Source: JANXVV01 sp038230975
Lineage (GTDB): Bacteria > Planctomycetota > Phycisphaerae > Tepidisphaerales > Tepidisphaeraceae
Assembly (NCBI GenBank): GCA_038230975.1
Contig: JBBRMF010000260.1
Location: 1 to 7,246, forward strand
Length of the DNA: 7,246 bases
Direction: 5' to 3'
A program made the translations under genes and the position numbers. The notes under the pieces were generated by a model. The model did not search any database, had not been told where the DNA came from, and saw only the letters and a program-made list of their open reading frames with translations. This document shows, in pieces, positions 1 through 5,952 of the stretch. Within the stretch, counting starts at the first letter, position 1, and the number at the start of each line of letters is the position of its first letter.

Positions 1-80
1 CAGCCCGTGTTGAGAAATGTTGAACTCAAATCACTGCGGAAATCCAGACATTTTTAGTTCTGATCCGCTAACACGGGCTG
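1..80. repeat. Outer inverted repeat, arms 1-11 and 70-80
   Basis: The first eleven bases (CAGCCCGTGTT) are the exact reverse complement of 70-80 (AACACGGGCTG), with 58 bases between the arms. The right arm overlaps the tighter palindrome at 72-90, so the region holds three arms of the same AGCCCGTG word. The left arm touches the window edge and may continue beyond it. It is best read as part of an interspersed palindromic repeat cluster downstream of the phoR end of the operon. No function is shown. Confidence 0.6.
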
Positions 81-94
81 GAAGCCCGTGCCAC
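72..94. repeat. Palindromic interspersed repeat (8-bp stem, GGA loop)
   Basis: CACGGGCT (72-79), a three-base GGA spacer, then AGCCCGTG (83-90) form a perfect 8-bp hairpin on either strand, followed by CCAC so that GTGCCAC reads at 88-94. The same GTGCCAC word, followed by GGG, recurs at the opposite edge of the window (7185-7191). From memory, this type of palindrome is scattered through intergenic DNA of planctomycetes and some related phyla. On the minus strand the hairpin lies downstream of the phoR/dockerin end, but no T-run follows it, so I do not call it an intrinsic terminator. Confidence 0.7.
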
Positions 95-148
95 GAGTAA
101 GTTCTCAAACTCAGTGCAGACCCTACGAAATTCAAAGGCAAGCATTTT

Positions 149-181
149 CCTTCGTGTTCTTCGTGCCTTCGTGGTGAAAAA
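149..181. repeat. TTCGTG triple-repeat element (interspersed repeat)
   Basis: TTCGTG occurs three times, at 151, 160 and 168, inside a 33-base stretch that ends in GGTGAAAAA. Read on the minus strand it starts TTTTTCACCACGAAGG and would translate as RRHEEHEG, a peptide string that from memory recurs as spurious small ORFs in planctomycete and verrucomicrobial genomes. It lies just downstream of the dockerin-like fragment. It is non-coding in all likelihood, and its origin and function are unknown. Confidence 0.6.
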
Positions 182-187
182 CGCTTC

Positions 188-517
188 TTACCTAGCGAAC
201 GGATTGCCGACCCATGTGCCATGCGCACCTGGGTTCGGATGATTCCCCTTGCGAATTAAATGTTTCGACACCTTATGAGCCGTGCGCGGCAATGCAACCT
301 TCGCAGAGACACTTTTCGCCGGTGTCGCCACGAACGATTTTCCCACACTCGGAACCGGTGATGGCGGAGGGAACGCCCCGGTATTAAAGTTGCCAGCCGT
401 ATTAAAGATAGTTACATCTTTGGAGTCCACTACGCCATCCCCATTCAAGTCACCCGCTTGCCATCCAAGCGGAGTAGAACTGCTGTTAAACAATCCGAAG
501 GTGTTAAAGAGACTCAC
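188..517 (-). pseudogene. Truncated dockerin-like tail of a secreted protein
   Basis: This is a 109-residue open frame beginning with GTG and ending in TAA. Residues 22-34 (GDLNGDGVVDSKD) form an EF-hand-type calcium loop of the dockerin class. Residues 1-12 (VSLFNTFGLFNS if GTG is read as Val) resemble 35-46 (VTIFNTAGNFNT), so two dockerin repeats were once present and the calcium loop of the first is missing. Residues 47-70 are rich in Pro, Ser, Val and Ala, and the last 40 are basic. There is no signal peptide, and no ribosome-binding site lies at a usable distance from the GTG, which overlaps the phoR stop as GTGA. A complete gene of this type would encode a long exported protein, so I read this as a left-over C-terminal fragment placed against phoR by a deletion or insertion. 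It could instead be a translationally coupled small protein, which I consider less likely. Confidence 0.6.
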
Positions 518-2280
518 TCCGCCGCTGTGGGGATCTTCAATCGGAAAGTAGAACCTTGCCCCGGGATACTGGAGACTTCGATGCTGCCGCCGTGGACTTG
601 GGCGACGTGTTTGACGATGGAGAGTCCGAGGCCGGTGCCGCCCATTTCTCTGCTGCGGGAGCGGTCTACGCGGTAGAAGCGTTCGAAGATTCGGGCGAGG
701 TCTTCGGGGGGGATGCCGAGACCGTTGTCGGTGACTTCAAAGATGATGTGGCCGTTTTCGGCTTTGGCGACGGCGCGGACTTTGCCGTTGTCGCGGGTGT
801 ATTTGATGGCGTTGTCGATGAGGTTGGAAATAGCGCGCTCGAGGTAGTCTACGTTGCCGACGATGGGAGGCAGGCGAGGGGGAGCGGTCACGGTGAGTTG
901 CTGCCCTTTGCTGGCGGCGGCGGGGGCTAGTAGATCGGCTACTTTGCGGACGACCGCAGCCAGATCGACACTGTGTAATCGTGGTAGACTCGGCTGGCTT
1001 TCCAGACTGGAAAGCTCGAGCAGATCGTTTACCAGATTGCTCAACTGCATTGTATGCTTCTGGATCGTGTTCAGAAACTGCGGGCCCATGACCGGGTCGT
1101 TGATGGCACCGTCCTTTAGGGTCTCGACGAAGCCGCGAATGACGGTGAGAGGCGTCCGCAATTCGTGGGAGACATTGGCGACGAACTCTTTGCGGAGTTC
1201 CTGGTAGCGGGAGGATTCGGTGACATCGTGGGCGACGATCACCAGCCCATCGGCGGTACCTGCGGCGGGGAAGACGGAGACGGTGACTTCCAGTTTTCGA
1301 CCGGCAACCGGGCCGACGGTGACGGTGATTCGCCCGCCTTCGGTTTCGATTTTTTTTACGGCTTGGAGAACGGTTTGATCGCGGATGACCTCCCAGAGAT
1401 TTTTTCCCTGCGCGTCGTGGGGTTCAAAGCCAAGCAATCGACCGGCGGCATCATTGACGATCAGCACGTGTTGTTTCAGGTTGGCGGCGATCACGCCTTC
1501 GCTCATGCTTTCAAGGATGGCGGAGAGTTCTGATTTATCTTTGGCGGTTTGGGAGAGCAGCGTGCTAAGAGAGTCGGCCATCGCGTTCAAGCTGGTCGCC
1601 AGGGAACCCATTTCGTCTTTCTGGGGACGGAGGATTCGGGAGGTAAGATCGCCTTGCGTGAGGGCGGTGGCAAACTGGTTAAGTTCCACCAGGGGCGCGG
1701 CATGACGGTGGGCCAGGTAGAACGAGACCAGTGCCGTGCCGACCATCGCCAGTGCGGCCGTGGTAAGAAGCGCGGCATAGAGAAGGCGCAACGCGTCGTC
1801 CAGCCGGCTCAGGTGCTCGGCCAACCGAACGTAGTAGACTGCGCCGCTGGCCAGTTGAACTTTATGAGCGTAGTAGAGCAGGTTGATATTCAGCGAATGG
1901 CTGAGGCGCACGGTATCAGAATCGCCGCTCGAGTTCGCCCCTTGGATTTCAGGGCGTTCCAGATGGTTGTCCATGGTCCTAACATCAACCTCATTGTCCG
2001 CCAGCACATTCCCTTTGGCATCAATCAGTGTTACGCGACGCTCGAGAGATGTGCCGAGGCGTTTCACCAATTCGGATATGCCAACCGAATCACCGGACAC
2101 CAGAAAAGGAACGGCAAGATCGGCAACCAGACGGCTTTCGTTTCGCATCGCCTGGCGGGTGTTCGCCAGATAGGAACTGCGCAGCCGCATCGCGCCGAAG
2201 AACCCTACCAGACCGATCCCGAGCCAAAGTAGAACGAGATAGGGAATGAACAGTCGGCGAAAAAATGGACTGGTGAACAA
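514..2280 (-). CDS. phoR: Phosphate-regulon sensor histidine kinase PhoR
   Basis: This 588-residue membrane kinase senses phosphate status through the Pst/PhoU complex and phosphorylates PhoB. Transmembrane segments lie at about 10-31 and 165-189. They enclose an extracytoplasmic sensor domain of about 130 residues with a NVLADNE...NHLERPEI stretch, as in Gram-positive-type PhoR/WalK sensors. HAMP (about 190-243) and PAS (about 250-355) follow. The dimerisation and phosphoacceptor helix has SHELRTP with His372. The ATPase domain shows the N box (NLIDNAIKYT, 486-495), G1 (DNGLGIP, 518-524), F box (FERFYRVDR) and G2 (GGTGLGLS, 547-554). The start is TTG: GAAGG (2288-2292) lies seven bases upstream, and the next Met (residue 31) would remove the first membrane segment. 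It begins 26 bases after the phoB stop. Its TGA overlaps the dockerin-like fragment, so the last few residues may not be ancestral. A run of eight A lies in the mRNA at 1350-1357. Confidence 0.95.
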   Translation of the reverse strand: MFTSPFFRRLFIPYLVLLWLGIGLVGFFGAMRLRSSYLANTRQAMRNESRLVADLAVPFLVSGDSVGISELVKRLGTSLERRVTLIDAKGNVLADNEVDVRTMDNHLERPEIQGANSSGDSDTVRLSHSLNINLLYYAHKVQLASGAVYYVRLAEHLSRLDDALRLLYAALLTTAALAMVGTALVSFYLAHRHAAPLVELNQFATALTQGDLTSRILRPQKDEMGSLATSLNAMADSLSTLLSQTAKDKSELSAILESMSEGVIAANLKQHVLIVNDAAGRLLGFEPHDAQGKNLWEVIRDQTVLQAVKKIETEGGRITVTVGPVAGRKLEVTVSVFPAAGTADGLVIVAHDVTESSRYQELRKEFVANVSHELRTPLTVIRGFVETLKDGAINDPVMGPQFLNTIQKHTMQLSNLVNDLLELSSLESQPSLPRLHSVDLAAVVRKVADLLAPAAASKGQQLTVTAPPRLPPIVGNVDYLERAISNLIDNAIKYTRDNGKVRAVAKAENGHIIFEVTDNGLGIPPEDLARIFERFYRVDRSRSREMGGTGLGLSIVKHVAQVHGGSIEVSSIPGQGSTFRLKIPTAAE

Positions 2281-2306
2281 TGCTTTACCTTCATTCGGAA
2301 GAACGA

Positions 2307-3005
2307 TTAGTCGCGGAATTTATAACCGAAACCGCGGACGGTTTCGATCTGATCACCACCGTTGCTCAGTTTTTTGCGAATGGCGGTGATATGCACGTCG
2401 ATGGTACGGTCGAAGATGGCGGCATCGCGACCGAGGGCGGCATCGATGATTTCCTCGCGACTTACCACGCGGCCCGGACGACTGGCGAGGAACTGCAGAA
2501 TGCGGAATTCGGTTGCCGTCAGGGCAACAGGCTGGCCAGCGTAAGTGACTTCGTGGCGCTTGGCGTCGATCGCCAGTTCACCGCTGCGGATTAATTCGGT
2601 GGGTTCCTGTTGCTCGGTGGTACGGCGAAGCACGGCTTTCACGCGGGCTACCAGTTCTCGCGGGCTGAAGGGTTTGGTGACATAGTCATCCGCTCCCAGT
2701 TCCAGCCCGACGATACGGTCTGTCTCAGCGGCTTTGGCGGTGAGCATGATGACGGGGATTCTCCGAGTGCGTTCGTCATTGCGCATACGGCGGCAGACTT
2801 CCAGGCCGTCCATCCCGGGCATCATCAAATCCAGAACGACCAGATTCGGTTTATGCCGGGTAGCGATCTCCAGACCACTACTACCGTCTGACGCCGCGAC
2901 TACGTCATACCCCTCCTTATCGAGGTTGTAACGTACCAGTTCAATGAGGTCTCGTTCGTCATCGATGACGAGGATCGTACCGCGGTGATTCATCGTTTGC
3001 GACAT
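2307..3005 (-). CDS. phoB: Phosphate-regulon response regulator PhoB (OmpR family)
   Basis: This is a 232-residue cytoplasmic transcription factor activated by phosphorylation from PhoR. The receiver domain (about 9-125) has the acidic pair Asp15/Asp16, phosphoacceptor Asp59 in VVLDLMMPGMDG, Thr89 in IMLTA and Lys111 in YVTKPFSPREL. After a short linker, the winged-helix DNA-binding domain (about 138-232) contains LTATEFRILQFLASRPGRVV, the recognition helix region DRTIDVHITAIRKKL and the wing ETVRGFGYKF. I chose the ATG at 3005 because AAAGGAG (3012-3018) precedes it by six bases; an in-frame start 54 bases further up would add an unconserved leader. Length is normal for PhoB. It is followed 26 bases later by phoR, an obvious operon partner, which is the main reason for PhoB rather than another OmpR-class regulator. 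Confidence 0.95.
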   Translation of the reverse strand: MSQTMNHRGTILVIDDERDLIELVRYNLDKEGYDVVAASDGSSGLEIATRHKPNLVVLDLMMPGMDGLEVCRRMRNDERTRRIPVIMLTAKAAETDRIVGLELGADDYVTKPFSPRELVARVKAVLRRTTEQQEPTELIRSGELAIDAKRHEVTYAGQPVALTATEFRILQFLASRPGRVVSREEIIDAALGRDAAIFDRTIDVHITAIRKKLSNGGDQIETVRGFGYKFRD

Positions 3006-3229
3006 TCTCTGCTCCTTTATCTGCGTTTCATCGTGGACTGGTTCGTAGGGACAGCGCACCCCGGCGAAGCTTGACAGGCCTCGCGTGAAGTTGGCAAACC
3101 GTCATACCCATCCGCATTTCGCGTAGGAGATGCGTCAAGCCGAGTCACAAGTGCCCATCCGGCTCGGTGTCTGCTGAATTCTGCTGACTGGCAAATCAAA
3201 ACTGCGGCGTATTTTCCAGCTTTTCGGGT
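3006..3229. other. phoU-phoB intergenic region with a small hairpin
   Basis: This is the longest gap inside the cluster. No protein-coding stretch with a convincing start or family likeness is seen in it. In the mRNA sense, 3084-3064 can fold as GCGAGGC-CTGTCAA-GCTTCGC, a 7-bp stem with one G-U pair, about 59 bases upstream of the phoB start. It has no following T-run, so it is not a standard terminator. A tandem CTGCTGA occurs at 3171-3187, and GGATGGG occurs twice on the minus strand. A promoter for phoBR would be expected here, but I could not find a convincing -35/-10 pair or Pho box. The word mix resembles interspersed intergenic repeats. Confidence 0.4.
3012..3018 (-). promoter_or_regulatory. 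Shine-Dalgarno site of phoB
   Basis: On the minus strand the sequence AAAGGAG sits six bases before the ATG at 3005. It is the strongest ribosome-binding site in the window and decides the phoB start against the longer open frame that reaches 3059. Confidence 0.8.
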
Positions 3230-3931
3230 TCATCGCTCTGATTGCTTAAGCATCGGTACAGGTTGGCCGGGCAAAGGGTGCGATCGATTGTGCCGGATAT
3301 CGCGACCTTGGATCCAGTAGATGACTTCTTCGGCGATGTTCGTTGCGTGATCGCCAATACGTTCCAGGTTCCGGGAGATCAGAATCAGTGAGAGTGCGCG
3401 GCCGATCGTTCCGGGATCGGCCATCATGTAGGTTAAGAGCGTGCGGAAAATCTGATCGCGAAACGCATCGACTTTGTATTCTTCTTCCAGTACTTTTTCG
3501 GCGAGGGAGACGTCTTTTTTGATCATCGCCGTGACGGTGTCGCGCACCATCTTCTGCGCGATCTCGGCCATGATCGGCACATCCACCAGTGGGCGAAGTG
3601 GGGGTCCCTGCATCACAAAATGCGCGTTCTGGGAGATGTTGATCGTCTGGTCTGCAATGCGTTCAAGCTCGCCGCCGATGCGCGAGGCCATGAAGAGGAA
3701 CCGGACATCCTGGGCCACGGGTTGTTGCATGGCCGTGAGGGTTACAGCCTGTTCGTCGATCTCCACCTGCAACTTATTGACCTCTTGTTCCTTCTCCCAG
3801 ATCTTGGAAACGTGAGACTCATTGCGTTCAACGAGTGTCTTGGTCGCGAGCTCAATCATTCCTTCGGCAAGGGTGCCCATGCGCACTACCTTTTGTAATA
3901 ATTCCTGCAAAAGCTCTTCAAAATGTCGCAT
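3230..3931 (-). CDS. phoU: Phosphate signalling and transport regulator PhoU
   Basis: This is a 233-residue cytoplasmic all-helical protein. In the known systems PhoU restrains PhoR when phosphate is plentiful and modulates Pst transport, bridging the transporter and the kinase. The sequence shows two PhoU repeats with matching metal-binding E-x-x-x-D motifs exactly 100 residues apart: ELERIADQTINI (Glu90, Asp94) and NLERIGDHATNIAEEV (Glu190, Asp194). The N-terminus MRHFEELLQELL is typical of the family, and the length is close to the usual 215-235. The last 25 or so residues (RDIRHNRSHPLPG onward) are polar and probably disordered. The ATG at 3931 has GGAG four bases upstream, a rather short spacing. 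It lies 64 bases after pstB and 224 bases before phoB, in the usual pstCAB-phoU order. Confidence 0.95.
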   Translation of the reverse strand: MRHFEELLQELLQKVVRMGTLAEGMIELATKTLVERNESHVSKIWEKEQEVNKLQVEIDEQAVTLTAMQQPVAQDVRFLFMASRIGGELERIADQTINISQNAHFVMQGPPLRPLVDVPIMAEIAQKMVRDTVTAMIKKDVSLAEKVLEEEYKVDAFRDQIFRTLLTYMMADPGTIGRALSLILISRNLERIGDHATNIAEEVIYWIQGRDIRHNRSHPLPGQPVPMLKQSER

Positions 3932-3954
3932 GGGGCTCCAAATGGTCGATTTTT

Positions 3955-3975
3955 AGTGGTCTGTTATCAGTGGTC
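3955..3975. repeat. Short direct repeat AGTGGTC in the pstB-phoU gap
   Basis: AGTGGTC occurs at 3955-3961 and 3969-3975 with a period of 14 bases. On the minus strand this reads GGACCACTGATAACAGACCACT. From memory, strings of this GGACCACTGA-ACAGACCACT type recur in intergenic DNA of planctomycetes and related soil bacteria. It occupies much of the 64-base spacer between the pstB stop and the phoU ribosome-binding site. No function can be assigned. Confidence 0.45.
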
Positions 3976-3995
3976 CGTCGCGGGTTTTTGGTCCT

Positions 3996-4931
3996 TTAAC
4001 CGAAACGCCCGGTGACGTAGGCTTCGGTTTCCTTTAGATGAGGACGCACGAAGATCGCTTCGGTGGGGCCGTACTCAACGAGGCGACCCATATACATGAA
4101 CGCGGTATAGTCACTGCATCGCGCGGCCTGATGCATGTTGTGGGTGACGATGACCACTGTGTATTTTCCGCGAAGCTCATAGATGAGTTCCTCAACCTTT
4201 TGCGTGGCAATCGGATCGAGGGCGGAACAGGGTTCATCCATCAGCAGTACTTCGGGTTCGGCGGCGATTGCCCGGGCGATGCAGAGTCGCTGTTGCTGAC
4301 CGCCCGAAAGTCCAAACGCGCTGGTGTGCAGCCGATCTTTAACTTCTTCCCACAAAGCAGCGCCCTTCAGGGATTTCGCGCACACTTCATCAAGCCGGGA
4401 ACTCGATCGCTCTCCGGCGATACGAAGGGCATACACCACGTTTTCAAAAATCGACATGGGAAACGGGTTGGACTTCTGAAAGACCATTCCCAGTTTCTTG
4501 CGCAGATCGATTACATCGACGTTTTTGTCATAGATGGATTGACCCTTGAAGCGCATATCGCCTTCGATTTTCACGCCGTCGACAAGGTCGTTGAGTCGGT
4601 TCATGCTGCGTATCAAAGTTGACTTACCGCAACCGGACGGACCGATGAGTGCGGTGACTTTGCCGCCGGCGATCTTCATGTTAATGCCGTGGAGCGTCTG
4701 ACGTTTACCGTACGCCAGCTTGAAATCATTGACGGTGAGAATATGGGTTTCGGCGTCAATCTCTGCATGCACATCCGTGGGCGCGGTGCCGGGCATACCG
4801 ACTGGCAATGCAGATTCATTCCGATTTTCGGAAGGGATTGAATTGACACTGGCACCCGCGGGCTTGGGGCCTGGCCGCGCAGCGGACGGCTCACTGGGGT
4901 GAGGTATGGTTGTTTGTGCCAGCTTCATCAT
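3996..4931 (-). CDS. pstB: Phosphate ABC transporter ATP-binding protein PstB
   Basis: This cytoplasmic ATPase powers phosphate import through PstC/PstA. Counting from the ATG at 4931 (311 residues), the ABC motifs are Walker A GPSGCGKST (97-105), the Q loop MVFQKSNPFPMSI (Gln152), the signature LSGGQQQR (208-215), Walker B EVLLMDEP (227-234) and the H-loop THNMHQA (His264). The NPFPMSIFENVVYALR stretch and the C-terminal ETEAYVTGRFG are characteristic of PstB. The first 60 residues or so are an extra Pro/Ser/Ala-rich, probably disordered extension; most PstB proteins are about 250-260 residues. I chose ATG 4931 because AAGGGA (4938-4943) lies six bases upstream, leaving a 16-base gap after pstA. 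An upstream ATG at 4961 lacks a ribosome site and would overlap pstA by 14 bases. Confidence 0.95.
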   Translation of the reverse strand: MMKLAQTTIPHPSEPSAARPGPKPAGASVNSIPSENRNESALPVGMPGTAPTDVHAEIDAETHILTVNDFKLAYGKRQTLHGINMKIAGGKVTALIGPSGCGKSTLIRSMNRLNDLVDGVKIEGDMRFKGQSIYDKNVDVIDLRKKLGMVFQKSNPFPMSIFENVVYALRIAGERSSSRLDEVCAKSLKGAALWEEVKDRLHTSAFGLSGGQQQRLCIARAIAAEPEVLLMDEPCSALDPIATQKVEELIYELRGKYTVVIVTHNMHQAARCSDYTAFMYMGRLVEYGPTEAIFVRPHLKETEAYVTGRFG

Positions 4932-4937
4932 TGCGAT

Positions 4938-4943
4938 TCCCTT
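4938..4943 (-). promoter_or_regulatory. Shine-Dalgarno site of pstB
   Basis: On the minus strand AAGGGA lies six bases before the tandem ATG ATG at 4931-4926. It supports the shorter PstB start over the ATG at 4961, and it sits in the short pstA-pstB spacer next to the pstA stop codon. Confidence 0.65.
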
Positions 4944-4947
4944 GCTC

Positions 4948-5820
4948 TTACGCGGCTTCATGCTTTGAACGGGCGATCAATCGCACGGTGAGATTGAATA
5001 CAAAAATAACACTGATCAAGACCAGAATACCTGCCCACGCCATTCGTTTTTGCGCCTCGTAAGGGCCGGTGGCGTAATCGTAAATCTGCTTCGTAAGCGA
5101 TGGGAACGGTTGGTTTGGATCTACCGTGAGAAATCTGCTTCCGAGCGCGGTGAACAGCAATGGTGCGGTTTCACCGGCCACGCGCGCCAAGGCCAGCATG
5201 ACCCCGGTGATTAAGCTTCCCGCAGCCGACGGAACGACCACGCGGAGGATGGTTCGTGCCTTCGTTGCGCCCAGGGCGATCGACGCTTCACGGTAACTAT
5301 GCGGCACGAGGCGCAGCATTTCCTCGGTGGTTCGGGCAACAATCGGAACCATGATAAAAGCCAGCGTTAATGCACCGGCCCAACCGTTGTAGTGTCCGAT
5401 CGGAACCACCAACAGTTCGTATCCGAGGATGCCTACCACAATACTGGGTACACCGGCCAACACATCGGCGACGAATCGAACGGGGGAGGCCAGCCGTGAA
5501 TTTGCGCCGTATTCGGAAAGAAAGATGCCCGCCAGCATTCCAATCGGAATTCCTACCAGGGCTGCCATCCCGACCAGCACCAGCGTGCCGAGCAAACCGT
5601 TGAGCATCCCACCGGGATAACCTTCGGCACCGAAGGGAATTTGCACCTGTGTGAAAAAACTGATGCTGACGGACTGCCATCCGATTTTAATGAGATAACC
5701 GACGACGAGAAGCAATATCACAAGGATGAACGCGGTGAATGCCACACAGAGGGTATACATCAGCGCGCTTACAATGCGGGCTTTCGTGTTCTTCTTACTG
5801 GAAATCGCCGTTAGGCTCAT
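4948..5820 (-). CDS. pstA: Phosphate ABC transporter permease PstA
   Basis: This inner-membrane permease forms the phosphate channel with PstC. From the ATG at 5820 it has 290 residues, the usual PstA length. Six hydrophobic segments are visible, at about 20-46, 75-102, 115-141, 147-163, 200-226 and 262-282. The cytoplasmic coupling loop (EAA motif) that docks on PstB reads EASIALGATKARTI at about 178-191. The conserved ARVAGETAPLLFTALGS follows at about 212-228, and GVPSIVVGILGY lies in the third segment. The frame stays open to a TTG at 5907, but that codon has no ribosome site and sits right against the hairpin at 5910-5952, so I prefer the ATG, which has a weak GAAGAG upstream. This leaves a 105-base gap after pstC. 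The TAA stop is 16 bases before the pstB start, so co-transcription with pstB is very likely. Confidence 0.93.
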   Translation of the reverse strand: MSLTAISSKKNTKARIVSALMYTLCVAFTAFILVILLLVVGYLIKIGWQSVSISFFTQVQIPFGAEGYPGGMLNGLLGTLVLVGMAALVGIPIGMLAGIFLSEYGANSRLASPVRFVADVLAGVPSIVVGILGYELLVVPIGHYNGWAGALTLAFIMVPIVARTTEEMLRLVPHSYREASIALGATKARTILRVVVPSAAGSLITGVMLALARVAGETAPLLFTALGSRFLTVDPNQPFPSLTKQIYDYATGPYEAQKRMAWAGILVLISVIFVFNLTVRLIARSKHEAA

Positions 5821-5909
5821 GGGGTTCACTCTTCGCTGACTTATTTTACGGCGGAGGCTCGTTTGCTCTGCCTGAAACTCTGCAATCTTGACGCTGGCGA
5901 CAATCAAAT

Positions 5910-5952
5910 GGAAAAGGCGGGGCGTTCACCCACGGACGCCTCCTCCTTTTCC
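5910..5952. repeat. Strong imperfect inverted repeat straddling the pstC stop
   Basis: GGAAAAGG at 5910-5917 pairs perfectly with CCTTTTCC at 5945-5952. After a small internal loop, the inner arms GGGGCGT (5919-5925) and ACGCCTC (5936-5942) add about seven more positions, with one G-U pair on the plus strand or one A-C mismatch in the mRNA sense. The ten-base loop (5926-5935) contains the pstC stop codon. In the mRNA it would form a stem of about 15 pairs at the pstC-pstA junction. It is not followed by a T-run. A role in mRNA processing, decay protection or uneven expression of the two permeases is possible but is inference. Confidence 0.6.

Noticed and set aside
72..90. Palindrome considered as an intrinsic terminator for the phoR end
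   Set aside because: The stem is good but the following bases on the minus strand are TTAGCGG, not a T-run, and the element looks like a dispersed repeat.
31..228. 65-residue open frame on the minus strand containing RRHEEHEG and WHGLPARVSG
   Set aside because: It is made almost entirely of the two interspersed repeats translated by chance and has no family likeness beyond known spurious ORFs.
1549..2232. 227-residue open frame on the plus strand opposite phoR
   Set aside because: It lies wholly antisense to a well-supported kinase gene. Its composition follows the codon bias of phoR on the other strand, and it has no recognisable domain.
3139..3168. Possible stem GCCGAGTC / GGCTCGGT between phoU and phoB
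   Set aside because: In the mRNA sense two of eight pairs are mismatched and no T-run follows, so it is too weak to call as a terminator.
3017..3199. 60-residue open frame in the phoU-phoB gap
   Set aside because: It overlaps the phoB ribosome-binding region, has no domain or convincing start, and is rich in residues expected from non-coding repeat DNA.
4038..4622. 194-residue open frame on the plus strand opposite pstB
   Set aside because: It is an antisense shadow of the ABC ATPase with no motif of its own.
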